Source: Trileptium ribeirensis
Taxonomy: Eukaryota; Nematoda; Enoplea; Enoplida; Thoracostomopsidae
Direction: 5' to 3'
NCBI GenBank assembly: GCA_030248225.1
Contig: JASANE010000396.1
Span: 1 to 64,000 of the forward strand
DNA length: 64,000 nucleotides
A model generated the notes under the pieces. It saw only the letters and a list, made by a program, of their open reading frames with translations. It made no database searches and was not told the origin of the DNA. This document shows positions 1 to 12,252 of this stretch, piece after piece; position 1 is the stretch's first letter, and each line of letters starts with the position of its first letter. A program made the translations under genes and the position numbers.

Positions 1-1317
1 GGTCGTATGGGCATGGTGTTAGGAAGTTGCGCCATGCAGCTGCGTCACCGGTTATTACATTAACTTATTTATCGAACTTATATATTTATATGATTTTGCT
101 ATTGTTATAGTCAAGAAAATTATAAATTTTGCTATTTACCTTGATGTATTCTCTCTTGTTGCCAAGCTTCAACTTCACCGTTGTGCTGAACTGCAATTTT
201 TAGAGTTGGTAACGGTCTTTTATACCCCAGTTTGGTTGATTTTTCAGATGTTTTAACCAAAAACAGATTAAGTAACTTGTGATATTTTCAACAAAAATAT
301 TTACATAACGTGACAAAATTTACAAGAATTTTCAGTGCTCTTAGCTTAAAATGTTACGAAAAGATAAATGTGTCTGCAAGTACCTGACGAATTTTGCATT
401 TTGTCAAAAATATTGACTTAACGTGTTGAAATTTTGCAAATTAGTTCACTGTTCTAGGTATATGTCAGGATATACCTTGTGAACGCTAGCTTTAGCATTA
501 CGACATTTATCATGATTATTTTGTTTTTGGTTAAAATACTTGAGAAGAGGCGTGCCGACAGGTGTCTTGCTAATTTCACAGAAATTGTTCACTTTGTTGC
601 GACATTAGACGCAAAATTTAGCTTATGATAGCATAACGTATCAGTTTCTGCGAACTGATGTTATAATTATCTTTTCTTTGAAACGAAGTTATAATCCTTT
701 CTTTGAAACAAAGCTTAAATAATACAATTAACAAACTCGGTTGCAAAGTTGCTTTTGTTGCTTAAATCACTAATGTAAACCTTGCGTGATATAACTATTT
801 CTAAGGTGTTAAGAAGTTTGTTCAAATTATTTGTTAAAATCCAATAGCATTTTGTGAAGACATTGTTTTCACAATATAACTTATTGCTATCAATCTAAGC
901 TGCTTTGCAAACTTCCTTTGTTTGGGTATTAACTTGCTGCTAATTTCATTTCAGTGCTTTTGCTAGAAATAGTAGATATGATGTTACAAGTATTATATGT
1001 CGCAGTTGCTGGCTAGATTTCAACAATATTCCAGGTCTCAAGGCCTAATTTTGCAACTCTGTTTTTATCGAGGCTGGATGGCACCATTCGGTGTGCCACA
1101 GTTTATATTTTTTAGGGCTTTAAGCAAACTATGTATATGGAAACATTTCAATATAGTGAATATGGTTGCTGTGTGTGTTTTCTGTTAGAAAATTGTGAAA
1201 CGTTCCTCTCACAATTTAAACTGTCGTATTTGGCGTTTTTGTTCAATCCGCAAATACTGTATTTTTTGTCGAAAATTCATAAAACATCCTGTTTCTCACA
1301 ATTTCTATTGTGCTCGA
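1..1317. other. AT-rich DNA, nothing recognised
   Basis: I see no convincing exon, repeat or RNA gene here. Open frames are short and lack flanking splice signals. Confidence 0.5.
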
Positions 1318-1325
1318 AATCATAC

Positions 1326-1945
1326 TCGAAAATCTCGCAAAGAAAAACTGTATCTTTCACTGCTTTACTAGTTATGGCAGCGATCACAACAAACTCAACC
1401 AACATTGGTGAGGGATTGGTCATTACTGCGGAGATGACTGTTTTCTATATCAACGAAGTGTATTTCGATCATTTCAGTTTCCCATGTCTTGTTAATAAAA
1501 GTGAACTTTCAACGAAACAAAGAAAGAGTTTAGAGAAAGAAAGTAAGATTTTTCCTAAGAATATAATTTATTACCATTGGTTGTGTAACCTAGGTCATCC
1601 ACCCATTAATTCCGAAAATGTTTTTGGGTTCGAAAATCTCGTAATGAGAAACTGCACCTTTCACTCAGATATAGCAGTGATCACAACAAACTCAACCAAC
1701 GTTGGTAAGTGTTAGTTATCACTACCGAAATAACCTTTTTCTATATCCACCAAAAGTATTTCGATCATTTCACTTTTCCATGTCTTGTTAATGAAAATCA
1801 ACTTGCAGCGTAAAAGTACGATTTTGGCCAGTGCAAGTGCGTGTTTAAGAATGCGAGAAAGAGTACGAGTAAAGTGCGATTTTTCCAAAAAATTATAATT
1901 TAATACAGTTAGGTTTGTACGCAGGTTCATCCGACCAATAATTCC
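1326..1945. repeat. two-unit diverged tandem duplication, about 303 bp per unit
   Basis: Unit 1 starts near 1,326 and unit 2 near 1,629. Both carry TCGAAAATCTCG, then ATCACAACAAACTCAACCAA, then TTTCGATCATTTCA and CATGTCTTGTTAAT in the same order and spacing. The second unit is more diverged at its end. A 194-codon open frame (1,131-1,715) crosses the junction but resembles nothing I know; I treat it as chance or as a product of the duplication. Confidence 0.7.
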
Positions 1946-2204
1946 AAAGATGCTATTTTCCTTCTCTGTTGCTAGGTCAGTAAATTTTGGTACTTGACTT
2001 TCTAATTTGCTATATTCTTTAAAAAAGCGTCTGAAGGCCCAGATAATTATATTCCATATTTTTGGCTTAAGCTTTCGTAGTTACAATTTAATTGCACAGC
2101 TTGTTTTCGTCTTGTAAACTCAATGTTTATAGCTACAGTGGCTCTAATATGTTAAATTTAATTTGGTTTAGTTTTTTTCTCAATACAAAAAATGAACAAT
2201 TCTC

Positions 2205-2375
2205 ACCTAACAGCATACATCCCAGCAGGGGGGGTAGGGGGGTAACCCCCCATGAGGTCCGGACCCCCCTGAGGCCGAAAAGTCCAGGGGGTACCCCCCG
2301 GGGTGCGCAGCACAAAACTTGCGCAAATTGTGCCTGCTTGTTGCTAGTGGTGCATATGCAGCTGTAAATTTGTGG
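2205..2375. repeat. GC-rich short repeat with G/C hairpins, copy 1
   Basis: A sharp GC-rich island in AT-rich surroundings, with complementary runs of G and C (GGGGGGTAACCCCCC) that can fold into hairpins. It ends in a segment with TGCGCAAATTGTGC and GGTGCAT that recurs in inexact form in the copy at 2.72-2.97 kb. Confidence 0.5.
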
Positions 2376-2719
2376 AAAGCTTTTTGTTGAAAGACGCCAT
2401 TCCCTGAAATAAAAGTTAACCGAAATACTTATTTATATACTAACTAGATTTAGACATTGAATGTCTGCTATGGTCCACGGTGGATTAACCACGAACTCAG
2501 CACTATTCTGTTGCTAATCTAGCATGATTTTTCAGCTCTGAAACAGGCATGTATATACAAATAATAGTTTGAAATATACCGGGGAAGACAACTTTCAACC
2601 AAAAAATTTTCTAACAGAGACAGCTAAATCAACAAGTGTCCTAACGAGCGTTCTGGGACCGAATCGGCACCAGTTTAGGCAGAGATAGATTAAAATAACT
2701 GAAAGAATTACTGTAGATT

Positions 2720-2965
2720 AACAAATACGGTGAAAAACGTGCGCATTGTGCGCCTTCGCGTTTCTTGCGGTGCATGTAGACAAACTGAACACGTAGGTGA
2801 AAAATATGCATCCGACGATCAAAAAAAAGGTCCTCACGAGACCGACCTCCCCTAGACAAATTTGGCCGGCCAGGGGGGTTACTCCCCCTGAGATGCCCGT
2901 AACCCACGCCCCCCCCGTGGGGGCATCTACCCCCCCTGGCATGACCGACCGTCGGCATGTATGCC
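2720..2965. repeat. GC-rich short repeat with G/C hairpins, copy 2
   Basis: It contains GTGCGCATTGTGCGCC and GCGGTGCAT, related to copy 1, followed by complementary G and C runs around 2,870-2,935. It is probably a small non-autonomous element. No clear terminal repeats or target duplication were seen. Confidence 0.45.
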
Positions 2966-3741
2966 TAACAGGAAAGCGAAGTATATAGTTAAACTATGTT
3001 AAACCGTTAACGTCTAAATGGTTTTTAGTGCAAAGAATGTGGGAATGAGGTCAATGACAGTTAAATGCGAATCGTCTTGTTATCTTTTCGAATCAGCTAT
3101 TATTATCGTCTTCTTACTTACTGTAACACAATGTATTATTTTTTACGTTAAAGCACTTAGCAGAAATTTGTACAACGTTGTTTCGAAAAAGTTTCAAAAT
3201 TTTCGTGACCTTTTTAAATTATTGAAATCTGTAGATGATTATTTAAAAACAGGATCAAAGAGATCAATTTTGTTTGATGTTCATTTGTTCGAAGCGCACA
3301 GTCATTTCTGGATGTATTATAGTGGATTCTTGAAGAATCTATGATGTTTGTGTAAAAAATGCAACCATTTTTAAAAGTATAATTGAATTCTCTAACACCA
3401 ATCCCGTTTATTAGTATATAAAAATTCGAGCCAACGCCAAGAATTAAGCCAACATTGATTTGCATATGCAAAAACACTGAGCTATCTATAAGTACTTGTG
3501 CAGGAGACTGACTAATGTATGAGTAGGCTTAAGTTGTGATGCCTACATCCTCTTTTGATAAAATGTACAATATTTTGTTCGCGAATAAGAGAGGAAATAT
3601 GTTAAAATATTGTTCTTGTTCGCAAAGAAATTCTTTTTTAGACCTTGCAAGTGCCTCACAGAAATGTGGTAAAAGTTGTTTTTGGCTAAATGTTTTTGTC
3701 TTCTATAAAATTCTCTAAACAAGTTTTTTCTACTAAATAAG

Positions 3742-4095
3742 ATGCAGCTTTTTTCATTATTAGGAGCTGTGCAAATTCGCTATAAATTTTTTAGATTTTC
3801 GCGTGAAATAAATGCAACACATGGAATTTTTGCCAGCGAGTTTCAATTACCGTCTCATGCAATGGCTCATGTCTTGTTTAAACTTCCGTTCAATGCATGC
3901 ATATACACAAAAGGATTGGAGCAGAAGTCATTTGTCGAATACCTTGTTGGTGGTCAGTCATTTCATGTTGTCGACGTCGCGGATCACAACGTACCAAGCT
4001 ACCGCGGTCTCGAGCTTCATTTGTTGGCAGATTGTTGTTTTTTCATAAGTTCAAGCAAGAAGCAAAACAAAAAATTTGTACCCTATTTCGCTTGA
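3742..4095 (+). CDS. possible DEDD-type exonuclease-like ORF (fragment)
   Basis: This 117-codon open frame starts at ATG. Its middle reads YTKGLEQKSFVEYLVG followed by VVDVADHNVPSY. That pattern (aromatic-x-KG-x-E-K/Q-K, hydrophobic spacing, V-x-D, CPS/VPS) recalls the RNase-H-fold exonuclease-like ORFs scattered through arthropod genomes, often linked to mobile DNA. That is recognition from memory of the family, not a search. No catalytic set is visible in full, the frame is short for the family, and no splice partners were assigned. It could be chance. Confidence 0.25.
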   Translation: MQLFSLLGAVQIRYKFFRFSREINATHGIFASEFQLPSHAMAHVLFKLPFNACIYTKGLEQKSFVEYLVGGQSFHVVDVADHNVPSYRGLELHLLADCCFFISSSKKQNKKFVPYFA

Positions 4096-7000
4096 AGCTG
4101 CTAATTCATTACCTTACATTGACAGAAATGATTTGAAAATTTTGCTGCAAAAATTTTCTTTTGCTGTTTAGTTGAATTCTGAAATGTATATAATTGAACT
4201 TATGACTGTATAATAATTGGTCGGCGATAATAGTTGCAAAGGTGTTGCATTAATTTAACTAAATTAGTTATTTTAATACTGTTGCGAAATAAATTTAAAT
4301 TATATGTTACCGCTGCTGAATAGTTTCTGCCACGGTCGTGTTTTATTTGTGAATTTTAACTTCGCTAAGTAATATTGTGCGTTTTAATTCTTTCACAACT
4401 GTGAGGTATAATACATTTAGTCACCGTGCAATTAAAATAAACCATTCAAAATAGGTTACTCAAGAAATAAGGCGTTTTATTCTTACGGAAGTACTAGAAA
4501 TCACAGTGATCGGCAGAATTAACTGCACAAAAACGCACAAGGATTCACTCAGTTGCGTTTAAACACATCCGCTTGTGCAGTTAATTTGCCCAGGACTATA
4601 TATTCCTCCGCAAAATATACATTTTCGGCGTTCAAATTATAATTTACCGTTGAGTTTATTCAATGTTTCTGTTTCACTAAAATCATCTAAACTGAATCGT
4701 CGCACAAAAACGTTGGTCGTCAAACTATTTTAGTAAAATAAAAATGTTAGTATAAGTTTAATATTTGTCACTTATTTTGCAGTACATCTTATCGACGAGT
4801 GATTAAAATGTATATGTTATAAAACGTGTAAACTGAGTTTTCAAAATGAAATGATAAAATTCTATCGGTGAAACTCATCGAGTGTGTTCATTTCGATGAA
4901 ACTCATCGAGTTTGTTCATTTGAACAAATAATTATATTCCGGTCCTCTTGGTATGTATTTATCATGATGATGCGGGAGACGTTAATTGCTCAAAAGAACA
5001 GACAGGCCCAGAATAAAGTTTACTGGCCGAAATCCTGTGTATTGGCAATTAGAGCGTTATACTGCAATAGATTACTGACGTTAGACTACAAAAGTAGATA
5101 TTGACGTTTTTAAACTTCCAAGTTTGGAGATATCAGTTGCTCTGTACTGCTTAGATAGCGTGAATCTAGCACAAGTTCGACTAAAATTAGAATTTCAATC
5201 GATTAAGGAAAGTCTAATGATGTTGTATATGTTTACAGATAGATGGTTTTTTTTCGCGTGCGCCGATCTTTTCCATAGAGGACGAGATTTTTATGCTTTC
5301 GACATTGAGCTGTTAGAAATTTATTCGTGTCGTTGGAATTATCACAGAACGCGAAATTATATTACATCGTTTGTCGCAAAGGAAAATTCTAAACAAATTG
5401 GCTGCTGGGCTATTATATGGACCATTTAACTTTAATGGTGGTGAATATGTGAACAATGCATTATTGGTAAGATTATTTAATAAAAACCAATACGATAGGC
5501 TCGATCATCAGATACCGTTGGATTTTAATGTTTTAAAATAATAAATAGGAAAATCCCGAGGCTTTATAAACGACGCTTGGTATACAAATATAATGTACCA
5601 ATACTCAAAACATTAATGTATAATGTATCATCTCAAAACATTAATTCAACTTGTAGTACGAAACATTAATTCAACTTGTACAGATGGGCATCTCGCAATT
5701 TTGAAAATATATCTATTGGTCACACCACTGTCAGTCAAAACACAACGCACGTTTTTGAAGATTCTGAAACGATGCGATAAATTTTTGCGGAGCGTTCGAA
5801 TGTTTGTCAAAACACAACGCACGTGTTTGAGGTTTCTGAAAAGGTGCCACTTGGGACCACAAAAACGGCAGTCACCAAAAGGGGTCTTATACCACTAGCG
5901 ACACCAGACTTAGGCGCTTAGGGTTGTCGCATAAAAACCTAAGCTTTAGGTTAAGGCTTGTAGGCTTTAGTATATCGAGAACGGGATGGCGTACATTTTA
6001 TTTACGTCCCTCAAAGTTACTTTGGTCAGTTTAAGGATTGAGATTATGATGCTTCACCTGAAATAACTTTTACTTCCGGATTTAAATTTTTAGTTTTTGC
6101 ATTGTTGGACAAAGGCTGAACGCCGTGATGAGCCCGGTCCCTACGTTACAAATAACGTTTGCCATAATTATACATGCTCACGTCCCAGGCGGATCGCTGC
6201 AATTCCGGCGGGGTGAGGTGATGTCCTCACGAGGGACTGATTTTCGAAATTTTGAGACTTAAAATTTTTCTTAATTTTGGACAATTTTCCACGATTTTTG
6301 CTAAGTTTTCCTAAAATTTTTCCATTTATCCTCCAATTTTGCTTATTTTCCTTTGATTTGTGCATATTTAATTACAAATCTTTATCATATTTCAGAGCTG
6401 TTATTCAGGTGCTTGGAAGCCCTCTCAGTGCGAGTGAGCGACAAAACACGTGCAAACGTGACCAATCTGTCAAACGTTTAATACAACCAAAAATGCTATT
6501 CCACTTAGAGAATTCGACTGCATATAATTAAAATGGCTTCTCTAAATTTCGCAAAACATTGATAATTAGGAAGGAAAGGCTTGCGTTACAAATGAAATCC
6601 AAAGACACATTGCGAAAATATTCCGAATGTTTATACTAATGTATCTAGCTAGCAGGTGATTGTCAGCCTAAGTTTAAATCAAGGGGTTGCCGCCCCTCAA
6701 CTACAAGCCCTAAGCCGTTCTTTATTATAACGGTATAACGTAACGCTCCTCATGGTTACCTGAGCCATTTGTTTAAACAAAATGTCAAACATTTACGTCC
6801 TGTTCGAGGCTGCATACCCGAACACCCACCGGGACCGAAGGTATGCGAATAATTATGAAAAAATTGGCTATATGAATTGGAGAAAAGTTGGTAGAATTTC
6901 GGTGTGAATTAGAAGACATTGGTGTCGAAATGTTGGTAAAATTTCTTAAAATTAAAATCATTTTAGCAAAAACTGCGAAAAATCGCCAAAAAATCTGCAA

Positions 7001-7450
7001 CTCTTAACTAAAATTGGCGAAAATAATGACACATGACAATTTCGACATTTTGCACCCTGTTCGATCCACATCATCCTGACTAATTACACCGCTTAACCTA
7101 CGAACCTCGGACTCCCGGACCTACGAACCTGCATCCTATTCAAAAATATCATTGATAAGTAATATATTCAGCGGGCCCAATGCAGAAAACGGTTTTGTGC
7201 AAAAATGTGTTAACAAAAACATTTTCTGTTGAAAATTTTATGAACAATCCTTAGATTTTGCGACGTGCCTCCATTCTCTCGGTTGCGGCACTCCTATATC
7301 TGAACAAACTGCTTAGATTTGAGTTGTTATACATAGTATATTCACTACAATGTCTACTAAGTTTCATAGCTAGTACGGCAATTTATCAAATTATTATAAC
7401 GATACTTGAACTGTGAAGTTGAAGTGTTTTATAGGTTAATGAATTTTTAT
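4096..7450. other. AT-rich intergenic DNA with minor duplications
   Basis: Visible structure is limited to three short tandem copies. The segment GAAACTCATCGAGT recurs at 4,870 and 4,899. ACATTAATTCAACTTGTA recurs near 5,635 and 5,665. GTCAAAACACAACGCACGT recurs near 5,737 and 5,808. A 101-codon frame at 5,124-5,429 resembles nothing I know. No exon is supported. Confidence 0.4.
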
Positions 7451-9020
7451 ATTGTTAGGGTTTTTCTTTCGGCGGTCCGCTAGGAATGGATTTGGTCGAC
7501 CACAATCTCTAGCAACCAGGTATTCGATGATCTAGGGATTGAGCACATTCAACTATTTAGTAGTCGACCGCTACTAGATAGTTCATCATAAGTAGTCAGC
7601 CATCCATTCGGGGGCGGTTACAAACATAAAATAACCGGCACTTATTAGCGTAATTCTAAAACCCAGGTTAAGGTAATCAATTAGCCCTGCATTCGGCCAG
7701 CTATTCGGATGTCGGGTGTATGAACTCACAGCAGCTTTAGTAACGTAATAGCTAACTTAAAAGTAACCGGCTGTCACTTAAAGCGTAACCATCTAAATAA
7801 AGATTGTACTAGCGTAAATTTAGGAACCTAGGACAGGTCACAAGAGACAAGAGACACAATAGAATAGCACGTAATCTAACGATAACGCTAGTAGCCTTAG
7901 GTACGCGCCAAGATCGCTTAGTGGCCGAAGAGTGTGGTAGGATCTAACAAGTGTGAACGAGCCGGTATCAAAATTCAGTGATCAGTGAGCGTATTGGCGT
8001 AAGGATAGTAAGAGCTAAAGGCTAAGAGCAGAGATTAACTATTCACTAGTCAAACATTGTGTTATAGTGACGGCTCATATTAGCTCAATATAGTGCCTCC
8101 ACATTTATCTGGTTGATGTTGCTGTTTTGTAGACGATGATAACGGCGAATGGTTAATGAATATATTCGCTTAGGCTTAACCCGCTTTTAAAAGGCAGCTA
8201 TCTCGTCAGTTAGTATCGTACGACACCTGTGTATTACAGCAACCATCTGTATTATTATATTGTTTTATTATGTAACGTGTGATATGGCGAATATTTATTG
8301 TATATCGGATTCTAGTTTCATGCTTCTAACTTGATTCGGAATCATTACTTGGGCGAGTTTTGCATAAGGAATTACGCGATTCAAGATTGTTTTCGAGTTT
8401 TATTGTTTTTAGCTTATGGTTTCGGTTCCATGACTGTTGCCCTGCATATATACCACGTCAAGTTAAGATCGCATAGCACCTAGCCAGAATATATATATCG
8501 GTCGGTAGGTATCCTAATACCAAAGTACTAGGTAATCTCAGTAATATTATCCAATACAGTATATAGATAGTGTCAAAATCGGCCGAGTCAGTCAGAGTGA
8601 GCATCCTCCGAGGTGAGTATAAGGAAAACAGAGTTAATTTCGTGGGAAACCAAGTGTGGTGAAATATAAAACGTCTTACCGGTTGCAACTAAGAGCACCG
8701 TTCCAATTCGTAAAGACTCCGTCTCTGTCCAAAAAACCGAACGTTGAGATTAACACCCAATGATATTGAGACCGCTTTGGTGACACACGATGTCCGTCGA
8801 CCCATGATATCGATGACTGTTTTGAGTGGTTATCATCGTCGTCGAATTGTCATCGCCATCGCATGTCATATCGATCGATCAAACAATCCTCTTTTTCTGT
8901 GACTTCCATATTACAATTCATTGTTATCTTCCAATTTGTTGAAGTCACGCGCGACTTAAGCTTTGAATAAGAAAATGCTGTTTACGCGCATTATGTCTCG
9001 ATTAAACTCTAACAGGTTTC
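7451..9020. other. non-coding DNA, unassigned
   Basis: No ORF of note. Near 8,186 there is a TATA-like TTTTAAAAGGC followed about 20 bases later by TCAGTTAGT, the spacing of an arthropod TATA plus initiator. With nothing convincing downstream this stays speculative; a solo LTR would be an alternative explanation. Confidence 0.3.
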
Positions 9021-9340
9021 TTTTGCAAGTTTCAAATTCTGTAAAATAGTCACAGGTTTCCCGAAAGGGATATATTGCTCATACGTGAACAACGTATTTG
9101 AAAATACAGACGCAGAAGTTTACCAATTTTCACAACTGTATCGCGCTCGCTTAAACAATAAACTTGGTTACACAATCCGACCAAATAGTCGATACTTGGA
9201 ACGCCAGACAATTATATTTAAAACAGCTTCTGACGATACCGCGTTGCGATTGGAGTGTAACCTTTTCCAAGTTATTGATTCGACAGCGGGTATTAATAAT
9301 TATCTGATTGCAATTGGGTTAAAACCCACTGCAGACTAGG
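9021..9340 (+). CDS. unidentified open frame, possible exon
   Basis: The frame is open from a possible splice acceptor (CTCTAACAG) at 9,020 to a TAG after about 105 codons. The protein (core KLGYTIRPNSRYLERQ) resembles nothing I can name. Downstream, frames on both strands at 9,319-9,616 are also open and appear interrupted by the hAT element at 9,617. Coding status is undecided. Confidence 0.2.
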
Positions 9341-9608
9341 TCGACATCATACAATGTGTTCGGAAGCGTAGTAGGTTTTAAGCCGTGGCGATGCGCCTTA
9401 ATGCATTGAGATGAAGCATAGGATGAAAAAATCAAATGTAGCGGATATTGATATGAGGTATTGGATGTGTCGACAAAAGTGAATCGTGTTCTTGACGTTA
9501 AATCGCTGATCCTGTGCTTCAAAAATCCATTCGACAGAAGACACCATATCAAATACTCGACGTCATCAATGCCCGACGTAATCGCCTTATCAGCAATTAA
9601 CGAAATAT

Positions 9609-10796
9609 CCAGGCAGCAGGGAATAACCGGGACCGGAACCAGCAACCGGAACCGTCCATTTAAACCGAATCCGGAACCGGAACCGGAACCTGGTCTTCGA
9701 AATTTATATATAGTAAAACAGATGAAGGAAGAAATGAAGGTATAGGGGATTTAAAATGCATTAAAAATAACTTTTACATTAAACTTAATGTATTGCGATG
9801 GTATTATTGCCTTTCTGAAACTTTAAAGAGACTGAGGAAGCTAATAATGTTTATTTATCGATCAAATATGTCAGTTTTTGGACATTCAGAGCAAAAAAAT
9901 CTCTTCCACTATACACCATTGCGTATACTGCGTCAAATCGAATGTGCTTACAATGCTTGGAGCGTAGAATACACACTTTCGCTCTGTCTCCAGTCGCCTC
10001 CATTTACTCCACATACGTTTCTTGCATGTTCTTCTGCAGGAAACTTAAAATTATTGGTTTATATGATTCTAAGAGGAAATAATAGATAGAATGTAATTTT
10101 CTGATCAGTGGTCAGAAACACTGTTTAGGCTAGCGTTGGACAAACAGTGCCCGTCAGTTAGATCATAATGATGATAACTTTCTAATCAGACTGCTATAAA
10201 TGAGACACACTGTGATGCTGCTCGCACAGTTTCAATAAATACAGTTCATTGCCAAGAAAGCAGTTTCTAGCTGCGTTGCAGATAACGTTAGTTTACTTCA
10301 ATTTTGACTGATTTACCAGGTTTACAAGCGCACTGGCGGGTGCTTCACGCAATTTATGTTAGCCAAGCATACCCTAAATACTTCTGCGTAAGCCATACTC
10401 TGTTAGCGAGTTGGACCGATTTAATTCAAACGTATCCCACAGACTTCTGGATGTGTAAAATAGCTGCTACAAGCATCAATCTGGCTTTGATTTAACAAAC
10501 TCCTGCAGGTTTTTATGAAAAATTCCTGCTCAAATTATGTGCCCTACTTACGTTTCACACGGCAAATTGGTTAGTTAATCTTTTCTTTTGCTTGGCATTA
10601 TTGGAGCTTGATCATTGTATAATATATATTACATATATATGTTTGGATTACAGGATGAAGCAAAAAACTTTGAAAATTTCAAAGAAAAATTTTAAACCGG
10701 AATTCCGGTTCCGGTATGGTTTTGCCCTTTGCCGGAACCGCAACCGGAACACGATTTTCGCCGGAACCGGAATTCCGGTTACTCCCTGCCAGGCAG
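9609..10796 (+). mobile_element. non-autonomous hAT-type transposon with perfect 8-bp target duplication
   Basis: The element runs from 9,617 to 10,788. Its ends are inverted: it starts CAGGGAATAACCGG and its other end, reverse-complemented, reads CAGGGAGTAACCGG. The 8-bp CCAGGCAG stands immediately on both sides (9,609-9,616 and 10,789-10,796), the target duplication typical of hAT transposons. CCGGAACCGG runs fill the subterminal zones. No transposase is present, so it must have been mobilised in trans. The inside carries CTATAAATGAGACAC then CAATAAATACAG (10,195-10,250), an LTR-like promoter and poly(A) pairing that is shared with the copy at 19.4 kb. Confidence 0.9.
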
Positions 10797-11203
10797 TATC
10801 GGAAAGTCAAGGTATATACATAATATTAGACACAAAGTTCAAGACACCAAAGGTTGTTGCATTTGGAACGACCAATCTTGAGCTGCGTTCCTTCCAAATA
10901 ACCACTCGTTGGCATTCTTCCTGGTGCCGGGGAATTTCTACCTAGGGTGTGTTCAGTCGTCTTAACAATTATTCACATAACATACCATTTTTATGCACTA
11001 TATAAACTCCCAACCCTTTATGTGTAATTGTGCGCTGTTATATGCTTTGAGTTTATTTTGTGTATTTGTTTTCCTGTGTTAAACTTTTGTTAGTTTTTGG
11101 TGGTGTGTTCTACGTAATTTGCATATTTTCAATTTTATTCTAAAATTTTCTTTTCAATCAGTCGTCGAGTAACATTTTCACCGATTGGCCATGTATTGTA
11201 TTG

Positions 11204-11600
11204 CTGGGCTCTCCAAATTGGGGGATAGGGGCCCCCTGGCATTTTTGGGTTCTCCTGGTTCAGAACAGGTGCCCCCGGTTCATGCCGTCTGCCAAAATTT
11301 TGGGATTCCCCCGGTTCACCGCCTCTGGGAAATTTTTCTGTTTCCAATAGAAAAAATTTTATCAAAATTTGTACTAAAATTCCGTTCTGAAGCCAAAAAT
11401 TTCGTAAATTTTTCAAAATTTGCTTCAAAATAGCTTTTTCTCTCCATCCAAACCGTTTTGGCAGTGTTTGTGAGACGATTTTTAACCGTTTTTCTCTAGG
11501 CAAAATGCCCCCTTGGAAAAACGGACGCCAAACGGTTTGGAACCAGGGGGGCTCCTGTTTCATGTCCCTTGGCAAAATTTTCAGCGAATGGAGAACCCAG
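11204..11600. mobile_element. MITE, family A (CTGGGCTCTCC ends)
   Basis: Terminal inverted repeats read CTGGGCTCTCC at the left and GGAGAACCCAG at the right. Inside are short GC-rich ends (GGGGCCCCCTGG) around an AT-rich core with GCCAAAATTTT. Open frames of 82 and 146 codons cross it on both strands, a by-product of its composition. No clean target duplication is visible at this copy. Confidence 0.75.
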
Positions 11601-11610
11601 GATATGTGGG

Positions 11611-11905
11611 TATATTACTGGCCTGCCCATAGTGGAGGACCCACATGTTCCAAATCTGCCATGTTCAACTAATTCCTAAAATTTTTTATGTCTGAAAATT
11701 TGTTTTTTGTTTGCAAATTGTATTTTAAACATTAATTACCACTATTTATATATAAGGCTAAAATATCGTTTTTAGCTTGAAAATACATTCAAGCATGAAT
11801 GTATGGAATGAACATATCGAAATATTTAGTATTTTTAAGCAAAATTTACTCCCCCAATTATAATTTTCCCCAAGAATGGAAATGGGGGCTTCCGAATTCT
11901 AGGCT
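11611..11905 (+). mobile_element. MITE, family D, right end missing
   Basis: It starts TACTGGCCTGCCCATAG, matching the TIR of the complete copy at 32.6 kb. The interior (CATGTTCAACTAATT, AACATTAATTACCACTATTTAT, AAATATTTAGTATTTTTA) also matches. Similarity stops near 11,890, next to an inverted hAT fragment. Confidence 0.7.
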
Positions 11906-11924
11906 CCTAGCTTTGTAAGCATAT

Positions 11925-12252
11925 TCGATTTGACGCAGTATACGCAATGGTGTATATTGGAAGGCATTTTTTGCTCTGGGTGTCCAAAAATCGACATATT
12001 TGATCAATAAATAAACATTATTAGCATCCTCGGTCTCTTTAAAGTTTCAGAAAGGCAATAATACCACCGCAATACATTAAGTTTAATGTAAAAGTTATTT
12101 TTAATGCATTTTAAATCCGCTATACCTTGATTTCTTCCTTCATCTGTTTTACTATATGTAAATTTCGAAGACCAAGCTCCGGATCCGGTTTAAATGGATG
12201 GTTCCGGTTGCTGGTTGGTTCCGGCAAATTTCGGTTCCGGTTATTCCCTGAT
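11925..12252 (-). mobile_element. hAT-family fragment, inverted relative to the 9.6-kb copy
   Basis: Read on the minus strand it begins CAGGGAATAACCGGAACCG and follows the left third of the 9,617 element almost base for base, through the TTGCGGTGGTATTATTGCC segment. The rest of the element is absent. Confidence 0.8.

Noticed and set aside
1131..1715. 194-codon open frame as a gene
   Set aside because: It spans the junction of a non-coding tandem duplication, is Phe/Ser/Leu-rich and resembles nothing known.
11135..11575. 146-codon antisense frame
   Set aside because: It lies within a family A MITE and exists because of its GC-rich shoulders.
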